Shown piece after piece: positions 39,727 to 46,955 of a DNA stretch of 64,000 nucleotides; the first letter of the stretch is position 1; each line of letters starts with the position of its first letter. The stretch covers positions 2,418,001 through 2,482,000 of the forward strand of contig NZ_JAFIMU010000007.1 of assembly GCF_017302985.1 (NCBI RefSeq), in the 5' to 3' direction. Made by a program: the position numbers and the translations under genes. This DNA comes from Corallococcus macrosporus (GTDB lineage Bacteria > Myxococcota > Myxococcia > Myxococcales > Myxococcaceae). Below the pieces are notes generated by a model. The model saw nothing but the letters and a program-made list of their open reading frames with translations, was not told where the DNA came from and made no database searches.

Positions 39727-41535
39727 TCAGGGCCAGCGGTCCACCACTGTCCCGGCCCCTCGACTGGATCCCTTCACCCTGCCGTCCTTGAACGCCACGG
39801 CTTCGTTCTCCACCACGAAGCAAATGGGGTACTCGTCCTGCCCCGGGAGCTTCACGCGGTCGTACCGGACGATGAGGGCCGGCCCATCCACACGCCCCAT
39901 CTTGTCGGAGAGGTAGTACGCCTTGCCGTAGAAGCGTGTCCCAACAGGGGCGACCGCAAGCTGCCGGTCATCGGTGATGCCTTTGGGGACCACCCCCACC
40001 ACCTCCCCGCCAGCGGTGAACCATACATTGGCAAAAGCCGCCTGGCGGTCATCCAGCTGAAGGGAGAAGCTGTCCCCTTCCTTCCAGTGAAGTTGCTCCC
40101 GCATGGCCTCTTCCGCCCCAGCCGGGCAGGTGAAGCGCTCTGGCCGGATCTGGGCACCCGGACAACCCACCGCCAGCGCCGCGACGAGCGACAGCGACGC
40201 GCACTCGACGGCGGCAACGGACTTCTTCGGCGAGCGGGGCGCACGTCCTGGGAGTGAGGCTTCGGGTGCAGGGGTCTTCAAGGCGGATCCTTCCTTCGGG
40301 GCAGCGGCGATGGCTGGCCCTGGGGGTGTCACGGACGAAGGGCCAGCGGGCGTCATAGCAAGAGGGGTTGTCCTGGGCGGTGCGGAATGGGGGATGTCAG
40401 GAGGAGGGCGTGGAGTCGCGGCGTCGTGCGACCCGGCAGACCCGCCGGGGGCGCTCCCGGACAAGCGCCAGAGGGCCGTGGCCATGACGAGCGCGACGAT
40501 ACAAACGACGCCTGCGAGCCACCTTCCCGCGCGAAGCGGTCGCTCCATCAGGGCCACATGCCGCTTGAGGGATTGCGGCGTGGAGGGCACCACAGGAGCC
40601 GCAGGAGTTGGCCCTCCGTGACGCTGTTCAGCGGGCGGATGGACCGGCACGTCATACTCGGCGGAGCGCTCGGCACGGAGATCCGCCAGCTCGCGGCGCA
40701 GCGCCTCGGTATCGACCGGACGCTTCTTGGGGTCCCGGGCCAGGATGTTCTCGACGAGGTCGCTCAGTTCCGCGGGCACCCGCGCATTCGTCAGGCGGGG
40801 TGGTGGCGGTGGGAGGGCAGGACTGTTCAAGTCGAAGCGCGGGCGAAACTCCGTCGGGCGTGGGTCGGTCAGCAGCTCATGGAGCATGACGCCGACCGCG
40901 AAGATTTCGTCGGCGACCTGGAAGGCGTAGCGGGCCCGGTGCTTGTCCTTGTGCTCGCGCAGGAACTTGAACTGCTCGGGCGCGCGATAGCGGTCTGTCC
41001 CTGGAGGCAATCCCCCGTCCGTCAGGTCTTCGGCGAGGGTGTAGGTCGCGCAGCTGAAGTCGATGATGACGGGCTCGCCGTCGCTCTTGCGGACGAGGAC
41101 GTTGGACAGCTTCAGGTCCCGATGCAGGATGCCCCGGCCGTGCATGTACGCCAGCGCACCGGCAAGCTTCTCGAAGACCCCGAGGATTTCGCGAACGGTC
41201 GGGTGCTTGCGCTCCGCCCACTCCGCGAGCGTCCAGCCGTCCACGTAGTCGAGCGCGAGGTACAGGTTCCCACTCTCCGCCAGGCCGTATCCCTGTGGCC
41301 GGACGATGTTCGGATGGTCCAGCATGAGCAGCGCCGTCAACTCCCGCAGCGTCCGGGCATGGGTCTGCTTGAGGTCGCCGCTGGACTCCCGGTGCTGGGC
41401 CACCTTGATGGCCCGGTGCCTGCCGTTCTTCTCGCCCAGGAAGACGAACGCGAAGCCTCCGTCACCGAGTGGCTTGGAGACCTGCCAGCCGTCAATCAAC
41501 GAACCGGGCGGAATGCGGGGCAGCGTCGCGCTCAT
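39727..41535 (-). CDS. Transmembrane Hanks-type Ser/Thr kinase with exported sensor domain
   Basis: This 602-residue receptor-like kinase has its kinase domain at residues 18-285: GDGGFAF loop, AIKVAQ (K44), HRDLKLSN (138-145) and DFS in place of DFG (D159 retained), so metal binding is kept. A Pro-rich linker and one membrane helix (about 338-357, RWLAGVVCIVALVMATALWR) follow. The rest (360-602) is outside. It begins with Pro/Ala-rich spacer, then a beta-rich domain (WFTAGGEVVGVVPKGITDDR, FYGKAYYLSDKMGRVDGPAL). It is translationally coupled to the DUF2381 gene upstream (ATGA), suggesting that the exported DUF2381 protein and this kinase act together. Confidence 0.9.
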   Translation of the reverse strand: MSATLPRIPPGSLIDGWQVSKPLGDGGFAFVFLGEKNGRHRAIKVAQHRESSGDLKQTHARTLRELTALLMLDHPNIVRPQGYGLAESGNLYLALDYVDGWTLAEWAERKHPTVREILGVFEKLAGALAYMHGRGILHRDLKLSNVLVRKSDGEPVIIDFSCATYTLAEDLTDGGLPPGTDRYRAPEQFKFLREHKDKHRARYAFQVADEIFAVGVMLHELLTDPRPTEFRPRFDLNSPALPPPPPRLTNARVPAELSDLVENILARDPKKRPVDTEALRRELADLRAERSAEYDVPVHPPAEQRHGGPTPAAPVVPSTPQSLKRHVALMERPLRAGRWLAGVVCIVALVMATALWRLSGSAPGGSAGSHDAATPRPPPDIPHSAPPRTTPLAMTPAGPSSVTPPGPAIAAAPKEGSALKTPAPEASLPGRAPRSPKKSVAAVECASLSLVAALAVGCPGAQIRPERFTCPAGAEEAMREQLHWKEGDSFSLQLDDRQAAFANVWFTAGGEVVGVVPKGITDDRQLAVAPVGTRFYGKAYYLSDKMGRVDGPALIVRYDRVKLPGQDEYPICFVVENEAVAFKDGRVKGSSRGAGTVVDRWP

Positions 41536-42401
41536 CGGGCATCCTCCGCGGCGGGTTTCGGGAAGCGCACGTCTGGAGTCGTGAGCCGCCGCCCCTCATC
41601 CCCACGCACCTCCAGGGTGAAGACGAGGTCGGCTTTCGTCTCGGGCACGTCCACGATCGCGAGTAAACGCCCATACCCACCCGGAAGGATTGCCCCTGGC
41701 TTCTTGGCTACGAGCCGCGCCCGCAGGGGCATGCCGACTCGCCCCACGAACATCGCTTCCCGGGGTGTCCAGGCAGGGCGGTCAAGGCTGTTCACGAACA
41801 TCACGTCCGCCAGAATCCAGCCCGCGCCCCGAAAGGCGACGAGCTTGTCCAAAGTAAACCCCTGCTCCGAATCGAGCGTGCCTTTGCGGCGGGACGTCGT
41901 GACGCCCTTCTCGTCCACATAGCCAAGGAGCACGAAGTCTTCCGGCTTCGGCGCCGGGGCTTGGGCCGTGGGCTGGCAGGCCGCGTCCGGCGGCTCAGGG
42001 CGCTGCACGTCGATCCGAGCGTCCACTTCGGCCGGGTCGGTCACGAGCACGAACGCGGCCCGTGTCGGCGCTCGGCCGTCAGCGAAGAATACCCCGAGCT
42101 CCTGCCGCTCGCCCGCACCGAGATTGGCCACGGGCTGAACGATGACGGAACGCTCGCCGGCATCCAGGACGCGGATCCGAGACTCATCGAAGGTCAGCGT
42201 CTTCTTCTGGATCGGCGAGGCAAAGAACAGCAGCGTCAGGGTGTCCTGCGCGACATGGACGACAGGCAACGGTTCGGCGGACGTGCTGGCGAGGGTGACG
42301 GAGCGTTCCCGCTTGACCCGTGCACCCGGTGCCGGCTCAGCCCCCGCGGCAGCTCCCGAGACGAGCATGAGCGCGAGGGCCAATCTGAAAGGTTGGGGCA
42401 A
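41532..42401 (-). CDS. DUF2381/TIGR02268-family exported protein
   Basis: This 289-residue protein has a clear signal peptide (MPQPFRLALALMLVSGAAAG) and the layout of the DUF2381 family, so far known mainly from Myxococcus-type genomes. The start has VVHVAQDTLTLLFFASPIQK and DESRIRVLDAGERSVIVQPV. A middle block reads ERQELGVFFADGRAPTRAAF, then AWTPREAMFVGRVGMPLRAR and the closing strand DLVFTLEVRGDEGRRL. The function is unknown. These genes are repeatedly next to Ser/Thr kinases, as here (4-base overlap). The start is TTG 42401; the ATG at 42409-42407 is out of frame, and GGGAGG lies at a suitable distance. Confidence 0.85.
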   Translation of the reverse strand: MPQPFRLALALMLVSGAAAGAEPAPGARVKRERSVTLASTSAEPLPVVHVAQDTLTLLFFASPIQKKTLTFDESRIRVLDAGERSVIVQPVANLGAGERQELGVFFADGRAPTRAAFVLVTDPAEVDARIDVQRPEPPDAACQPTAQAPAPKPEDFVLLGYVDEKGVTTSRRKGTLDSEQGFTLDKLVAFRGAGWILADVMFVNSLDRPAWTPREAMFVGRVGMPLRARLVAKKPGAILPGGYGRLLAIVDVPETKADLVFTLEVRGDEGRRLTTPDVRFPKPAAEDAR

Positions 42402-42502
42402 GGGTGCATGACCTCCCGGATGGGAAGACTACCATCGCGGACGCCCGCGCAGTGGGGCTCCTTCCCACGGCCGGAGCCGCGTCCCGGGCCCCTTGCTTGA
42501 GG

Positions 42503-43258
42503 TCAAGGCGCTGCGCGTCCGCCGATCTCGGGGAACCTCTCGTAGGTCCGCTTGAGCATGTCCAGGTGGGCGGGGTTGTCCAGGTCGAGCGGCGCATCGG
42601 TGAGCTGCACGACCCAGCCGCCCGATGCCGTGCGCCGCGCCCGTGACAGCAGCTCGGCGTCGCGGGTCGGATCCGGGAACCCGATGGCCCGCGCGGCAGC
42701 GGCAGACCAGTAGTTCAGCCACCCGAGGTAATAGGGAATCTCGGGGGCGCGGATGTGCTCGAAGAGCTTGAGGGCTGGCAGGCCCCGGCGTGGGGAAGGG
42801 GGGCCTGCCAGCGTGGGGGCAGTCTGATACGCGATGTCCACGGCAGCGTCGTCTGGCGTCGCCTCGCCCCACAACGCGCGTGCCCCTTCCGCTACGCCCT
42901 CAAGCACAGCCGCCGCTGATTCGATCACGGGCTTGTTCAATGGCAGCTTCGCGTGCACTTCGAACAGGTCTTGACCACCTGGGCTGAAGAGCCCTGATCT
43001 TTCCCTTCCCCAGACCGTCACGGGAAAGCCCTGGTCCCCGTTGCACACGAGCGGGAATCCTCCATCCTCGATCTTTTCCAGGATCCATCCATCACGCAGC
43101 GGCAATGCGATAGGACGTCCTCCATTGGAGAGTCTCCACTCCAGCCGCAGGCCGGGAAGCGCCTTCTCCATTCCATGAACGCTCTCGATTGTGCGGCGGT
43201 CTCTGCCCACAAGCGCAGGCGCGTAGACGATGAGGCCGAGTCTTTTTCGGGCGGTCAT
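42503..43258 (-). CDS. Putative immunity protein (Imm52/DUF5953-like)
   Basis: This 251-residue soluble protein starts TARKRLGLIVYAPALVGRDR and has IESVHGMEKALPGLRLEWRL, then PLRDGWILEK. This pattern is that of the DUF5953 / immunity 52-type proteins of myxobacteria as I remember them; no search was run. It directly follows the lipoprotein toxin-like gene with a 4-base overlap (ATGA), the usual order in polymorphic toxin operons where the immunity protein neutralises the toxin in the cytoplasm of the producer. The C-terminal part (LDLDNPAHLDMLKRTYERFP) is helical. It carries no signal peptide, as expected if it protects against a cytoplasm-acting nuclease. Confidence 0.75.
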   Translation of the reverse strand: MTARKRLGLIVYAPALVGRDRRTIESVHGMEKALPGLRLEWRLSNGGRPIALPLRDGWILEKIEDGGFPLVCNGDQGFPVTVWGRERSGLFSPGGQDLFEVHAKLPLNKPVIESAAAVLEGVAEGARALWGEATPDDAAVDIAYQTAPTLAGPPSPRRGLPALKLFEHIRAPEIPYYLGWLNYWSAAAARAIGFPDPTRDAELLSRARRTASGGWVVQLTDAPLDLDNPAHLDMLKRTYERFPEIGGRAAP

Positions 43259-44172
43259 CGTTTGCACCCCGTGACAACAATATCGAGGCTCCGGTCCACC
43301 CGTTGAAGCGCGTCTTTGTGCGCCTGGGTGCTCACCCCAAGAACGAAACCATATCCACACATTGCTGCGGCCTTCCGCTCCCTATCCAGTTGCTTGATTT
43401 CCTTCTCGATCTCCCGATCCCGGACGAAGTCGCTGTACGTCTCAAACTGATGGGTCTTGATCTCCCACAGCCTGCGAATGCCGACTTGCAGCGCGTCGAA
43501 GCGCACACCGCCGACGAGCACGTCCATCCCGGGATAACGGTTGGGTGGGAAGTTGTCGGCACATTCATCATGCGGGTCGTCCTCGCCCGCGTGGGGCACG
43601 GGAACCGGTTCGCAGCTTGCGCGGCCCGTCTGGCTCACGGGCACGGGCGGCACCGGGGGCTGCCTGCTCTGTCCCGCTGGGTCGGGCTCCGGCCTGGGCT
43701 TGCGGTGCGCTCCGGCTTCCCGGGATGACACCTTCGCTCCTCGTGAGGTCCCAGCTTCCTCGGGGGAAGCATGCCGCAGCTCATACGCGTCCAACGCCTC
43801 CTGGATGGCGACGCCGACCACCACCACGCCAAGCACGATGACGGCCCCCACGGCAATCTCCGGAGCCGCCAGCACGCAGAACCCGAGTCCCACGGTCGCG
43901 GCATCCGCCGAGGCCACGGTGCATCTTCCGGTGGTGTCGTGGAACTCGAGCCGGTCATGGTCGAGGGTCCGATAGCACTTCTCCACCAGCAGTGGCCAAG
44001 GCTGGGACGCCTCACGGACCACGCACCGCCCCCCGTCCGTCCACGGCAACGTGGCTGCTCGCTGGAGGTTGGCGAACCTCGGGTTCCGGGACGCGCGCTC
44101 TGCTGGGCTCGGTGCCGACGTGGCGCAAGCCGAGAGGAAGAGCAGGAGTGCGGCGCAGGCGCGCAGTCGCAT
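43255..44172 (-). CDS. Lipoprotein toxin with C-terminal nuclease-like domain (SitA-like, DUF6310 type)
   Basis: This is a 305-residue protein. Residues 1-16 are a lipoprotein signal with lipobox LSAC (C16). A short Cys-containing segment follows, and a hydrophobic stretch (EIAVGAVIVLGVVVVGVAIQ, about 105-124) could help entry. A Pro/charged linker (140-205) leads to a C-terminal domain (210-305). That domain has RYPGMDVLVGGVRFDALQVG then RRLWEIKTHQFETY: D226 and E237-x-K239 fit a PD-(D/E)XK nuclease. The end (AHKDALQRVDRSLDIVV) is typical of DUF6310 proteins. The lipoprotein-plus-nuclease layout with an overlapping downstream immunity gene matches SitA toxins that myxobacteria exchange by TraA/TraB outer membrane fusion. 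ATG 44172 has AAGGA 7 bases upstream. Confidence 0.75.
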   Translation of the reverse strand: MRLRACAALLLFLSACATSAPSPAERASRNPRFANLQRAATLPWTDGGRCVVREASQPWPLLVEKCYRTLDHDRLEFHDTTGRCTVASADAATVGLGFCVLAAPEIAVGAVIVLGVVVVGVAIQEALDAYELRHASPEEAGTSRGAKVSSREAGAHRKPRPEPDPAGQSRQPPVPPVPVSQTGRASCEPVPVPHAGEDDPHDECADNFPPNRYPGMDVLVGGVRFDALQVGIRRLWEIKTHQFETYSDFVRDREIEKEIKQLDRERKAAAMCGYGFVLGVSTQAHKDALQRVDRSLDIVVTGCKR

Positions 44173-44242
44173 GGTCACGTCCTTTCAGTCGAGCCAGCGG
44201 GTCACGGGACGATGCCGGTCGCACGTGGAGCCCGTCAGCATC

Positions 44243-44270
44243 CTTGAATAAACAGTATATCTTGAAAATC
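44243..44270. promoter_or_regulatory. AT-rich divergent promoter with CTTGAA direct repeats
   Basis: A 28-base patch of about 75 percent A+T lies between the toxin gene and XRE copy B. It contains CTTGAA twice (44243-44248 and 44261-44266), 18 bases apart, and TATACT on the minus strand. It is the only AT-rich spot in the divergent region and probably carries the promoters of both genes and a regulator site. Confidence 0.45.
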
Positions 44271-44344
44271 AGGTGCGCGTCGGCATGGCCCCGAAAACTT
44301 GCGCGCCGGGGGAGAGATGCAAGGTTTTGGGGGTGCCCGCCCCG

Positions 44345-44794
44345 GTGAATGAAAAGCTGAACATGGTGTTTGGAGCCGCCGCGCGTGACGCGCGCCTGCG
44401 GTTGGGACTCACGCAGGCGGACGTGGCGGAGCGCGTGGGCATCGCCATGGAGGTCTACAGCCGCATGGAGCGCGGCCGCATGCTGCCCCGGGCCCAGAAC
44501 CTGCGGCGGCTGTGCGACGTGCTGGCCGTGTCCGCGGACACGCTCCTGGGCGTGGGGCCCGGCGCCTCCCCCGTGTCACCCCGCGCCGCGCCGGCCCAGG
44601 AGGACTCCCTGGAGCTGCGGCGCCTGGTGCGCTCGCTGCGAGAACTGGAGCCCCGGCAGCTCAAGGCCGTGGCGCGCGTCGTGCGCACGGTGGTGTCCGT
44701 CATGCCCCCCAAGCAGTCTCCGGAACCCCGCGAGCCCCGGCCGACGCCTCGCAAGAAGCCGCTGGCCCCGCCCCGGAAGCGCCGCGCGGGGTAG
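44345..44794 (+). CDS. XRE-family transcription regulator (copy B)
   Basis: This 149-residue paralogue of the protein at 39194 has GAAARDARLRLGLTQADVAE, then the recognition block VGIAMEVYSRMERGRMLP and RRLCDVLAVSADTLLGVGPG. The tail is Pro/Arg/Lys-rich (PEPREPRPTPRKKPLAPPRK), unlike copy A, and may add non-specific DNA contact. GTG 44345 (VNEKLNMVFG) is chosen because it aligns with the start of copy A (MNEELAITVG); the longer frame upstream has no support. It is divergent from the toxin-immunity operon and likely controls it. Confidence 0.88.
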   Translation: MNEKLNMVFGAAARDARLRLGLTQADVAERVGIAMEVYSRMERGRMLPRAQNLRRLCDVLAVSADTLLGVGPGASPVSPRAAPAQEDSLELRRLVRSLRELEPRQLKAVARVVRTVVSVMPPKQSPEPREPRPTPRKKPLAPPRKRRAG

Positions 44795-44932
44795 CACGCG
44801 CCAAGGGCAGACAAATGCCGCCGGACTGCAATCGGCTGGCTGCCCGCCTGTCCCCCTGACCCGGGAAACGGGCCTTCGTGAGCGCCCCTCTTACCAATGG
44901 CAGACAGGTGGGGTAGCACGGGGCCCAAGGCC

Positions 44933-46513
44933 ATGCTTCCACCCCCGACGCCCGCGGATGAGCCGCGGCGCCTCCAGGCGCTGCGTTCGCTGTGTCTGCT
45001 GGACACGCCCGCGCACGAACGCTTCGACCGCATCGTGCGCGCCGCGTCGCACCTGTTCCGGGTGCCCATCGCGCTGGTGTCGCTCATCGACGAGGACCGC
45101 CAGTGGTTCAAGGCGCGCCAGGGGCTGGACGCCACGCAGACGCCGCGCGAGGTGTCCTTCTGCGGGCACGCCATCCTCTCCCCCGCCACCTTCGTGGTGC
45201 CGGACGCGCTGAGGGACCCGCGCTTCCACGACAACCCGCTGGTGCTGGGCGCCCCCTTCGTCCGCTTCTACGCGGGCCACCCCCTGCGCGCCGCGGACGG
45301 CAGCCGCGTGGGCACGCTGTGCCTCATCGACCACCAGCCCCGGGACTTCTCCGACGCGGACCGCGCCGCGCTCGCGGACCTGGCGGGCTGGGCGGAGGTG
45401 GAGCTCAACGCCCTGCAGGAGCGCGAGGCCCGCATCGGGCTGATGCAGCAGGAGCGCTTCTTCAAGGTCTCCGTGGACATGCTCTGCATCGCCGCCATGG
45501 ACGGCACCTTCCTGCGCCTGTCCCAGGCCTGGAGCCGCACGCTCGGCTTCTCCGAGGCGGAGCTCTACAGCACGTCCCTGGTGGACCTGGCCCTGGAGGA
45601 GGACCGCGCCGCCACGCTGGGGCACCTGGCCCGCGCGCGCGAGGGCGCCCCCGTCCTCCAGTTCGAGCACCGCGCCCGCTGCCATGACGGCTCCTGGCGC
45701 TGGCTCCAGTGGAACGCCGTGCCGGACCCGGAGGAGGGGCTGCTCTACGCCGTCGCCCGCGACGTCACCCAGGCCCGCGCCCTGGAGGAGGAGCGCCAGC
45801 GCGTGGAGCGGATGAAGAACGAGTTCATCTCCACCGTGAGCCACGAGCTGCGCACGCCGCTCACCTCCATCCGCGGCTCGCTGGGCCTCTTGTGCGGCGG
45901 CGTGGCGGGCCCGCTGGACTCCCAGGTGGCCCAGATGGTGGGCATCGCCCACAAGAACAGCGAACGGCTGCTGCGCCTCATCAACGACATCCTGGACCTG
46001 GAGAAGATGGAGTCCGGCCGGCTGGACCTGCACCTGGCCCCCACGGAGGTGGCGCCGCTGCTGGCCCAGGCGCTCCAGGCCCACCAGGGCTACGCGGACG
46101 AGTACGGCGTGCGCCTGGAGGCCGTGGTGGACACGCCCCACGCCCGCGCCCGCGTGGACGAGGACCGCTTCATCCAGGTGCTGGCGAACCTCCTCTCCAA
46201 CGCCATCAAGTTCTCCCCCCAGGGCGAGCGCGTCACCCTGTCGCTCACCCGCGAGGCCGGCGCGCTGCGCGTGGACGTGCAGGATTACGGCCCCGGCATC
46301 CCGGAGGCCTTCCAGGCCCGCGTCTTCCAGAAGTTCGCGCAGGCGGACGCGTCCGACACCCGCAGGCGCCCCGGCACCGGCCTGGGGCTGAGCATCGCCC
46401 AGGGCCTGGTGGCCCGCATGGGCGGCACCCTGCGCTTCACCACCACCCCGGGGGCGGGCACCCGCTTCTCCTTCGACCTGCCGGAGTGCGAACCCGGGCC
46501 GGAAGCGGCCTGA
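44933..46513 (+). CDS. GAF-PAS sensor histidine kinase
   Basis: This 526-residue cytoplasmic kinase starts with a GAF domain (about 10-165, RIVRAASHLFRVPIALVSLI, RAADGSRVGTLCLIDH). A PAS domain follows (about 180-300, FFKVSVDMLCIAAMDGTFLR). Then comes the phosphorylation helix with H-box STVSHELRTPLTSIRGSLGL (His about 305) and an ATP-binding domain with the N box (NLLSNAIKFS), G1 (DYGPGIP) and G2 (RPGTGLGLSIA). No membrane segment is seen, so it senses an internal signal. The H-box region is nearly identical to that of the hybrid kinase at 46955, suggesting they share a partner. ATG 44897 is an alternative start without a ribosome site. Confidence 0.92.
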   Translation: MLPPPTPADEPRRLQALRSLCLLDTPAHERFDRIVRAASHLFRVPIALVSLIDEDRQWFKARQGLDATQTPREVSFCGHAILSPATFVVPDALRDPRFHDNPLVLGAPFVRFYAGHPLRAADGSRVGTLCLIDHQPRDFSDADRAALADLAGWAEVELNALQEREARIGLMQQERFFKVSVDMLCIAAMDGTFLRLSQAWSRTLGFSEAELYSTSLVDLALEEDRAATLGHLARAREGAPVLQFEHRARCHDGSWRWLQWNAVPDPEEGLLYAVARDVTQARALEEERQRVERMKNEFISTVSHELRTPLTSIRGSLGLLCGGVAGPLDSQVAQMVGIAHKNSERLLRLINDILDLEKMESGRLDLHLAPTEVAPLLAQALQAHQGYADEYGVRLEAVVDTPHARARVDEDRFIQVLANLLSNAIKFSPQGERVTLSLTREAGALRVDVQDYGPGIPEAFQARVFQKFAQADASDTRRRPGTGLGLSIAQGLVARMGGTLRFTTTPGAGTRFSFDLPECEPGPEAA

Positions 46514-46580
46514 GGGATCCACTTCCCACCGGCGCCCGTAACCCCCGATCCAATCCCCCCTTTCCGGAGCACTCCCTCCC

Positions 46581-46955
46581 ATGGCGAAAATCGAGAAGGT
46601 CCTGCTCGTGGACGACGAGGACGACATCCGCACCATCGGGCAGCTCAGCCTCAGCCGTGTGGGCGGATGGAAGACGGTGCTCGCGTCCTCCGGCGCGGAG
46701 GCCCTGGAGAAGGCGGGCCAGGAGGGCCCGGACCTCATCCTCCTGGACGTGATGATGCCCGGCATGGACGGGCCCACCACGTTCGGCCGGCTGCGCGCCC
46801 AGCCCGCGACCGCGAACACGCCCATCATCTTCATGACCGCCAAGGTCCAGAAGCAGGAGGTGGCGCGCTACCTGGAGCTGGGCGCGGTGGGCGTCATCGG
46901 CAAGCCGTTCGACCCCATGACCCTGCCGCAGGAAATCCGCCGACTGGTGCCTTGA
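46581..46955 (+). CDS. Single-domain response regulator
   Basis: This 124-residue CheY-like receiver has acidic pocket VLLVDDEDD, phospho-acceptor Asp in LILLDVMMPGMDG (about D56), Thr in IIFMTAK and the conserved Lys in IGKPFDP. It has no output domain, so it passes phosphate or binds a partner. It lies between two sensor kinases with near-identical H-boxes and its stop overlaps the next start (TGATG). Confidence 0.93.
   Translation: MAKIEKVLLVDDEDDIRTIGQLSLSRVGGWKTVLASSGAEALEKAGQEGPDLILLDVMMPGMDGPTTFGRLRAQPATANTPIIFMTAKVQKQEVARYLELGAVGVIGKPFDPMTLPQEIRRLVP

Noticed and set aside
44273-44344. Longer start of XRE copy B
   Set aside because: The paralogue begins at the position matching GTG 44345; the extension overlaps the AT-rich promoter region and lacks a ribosome site.
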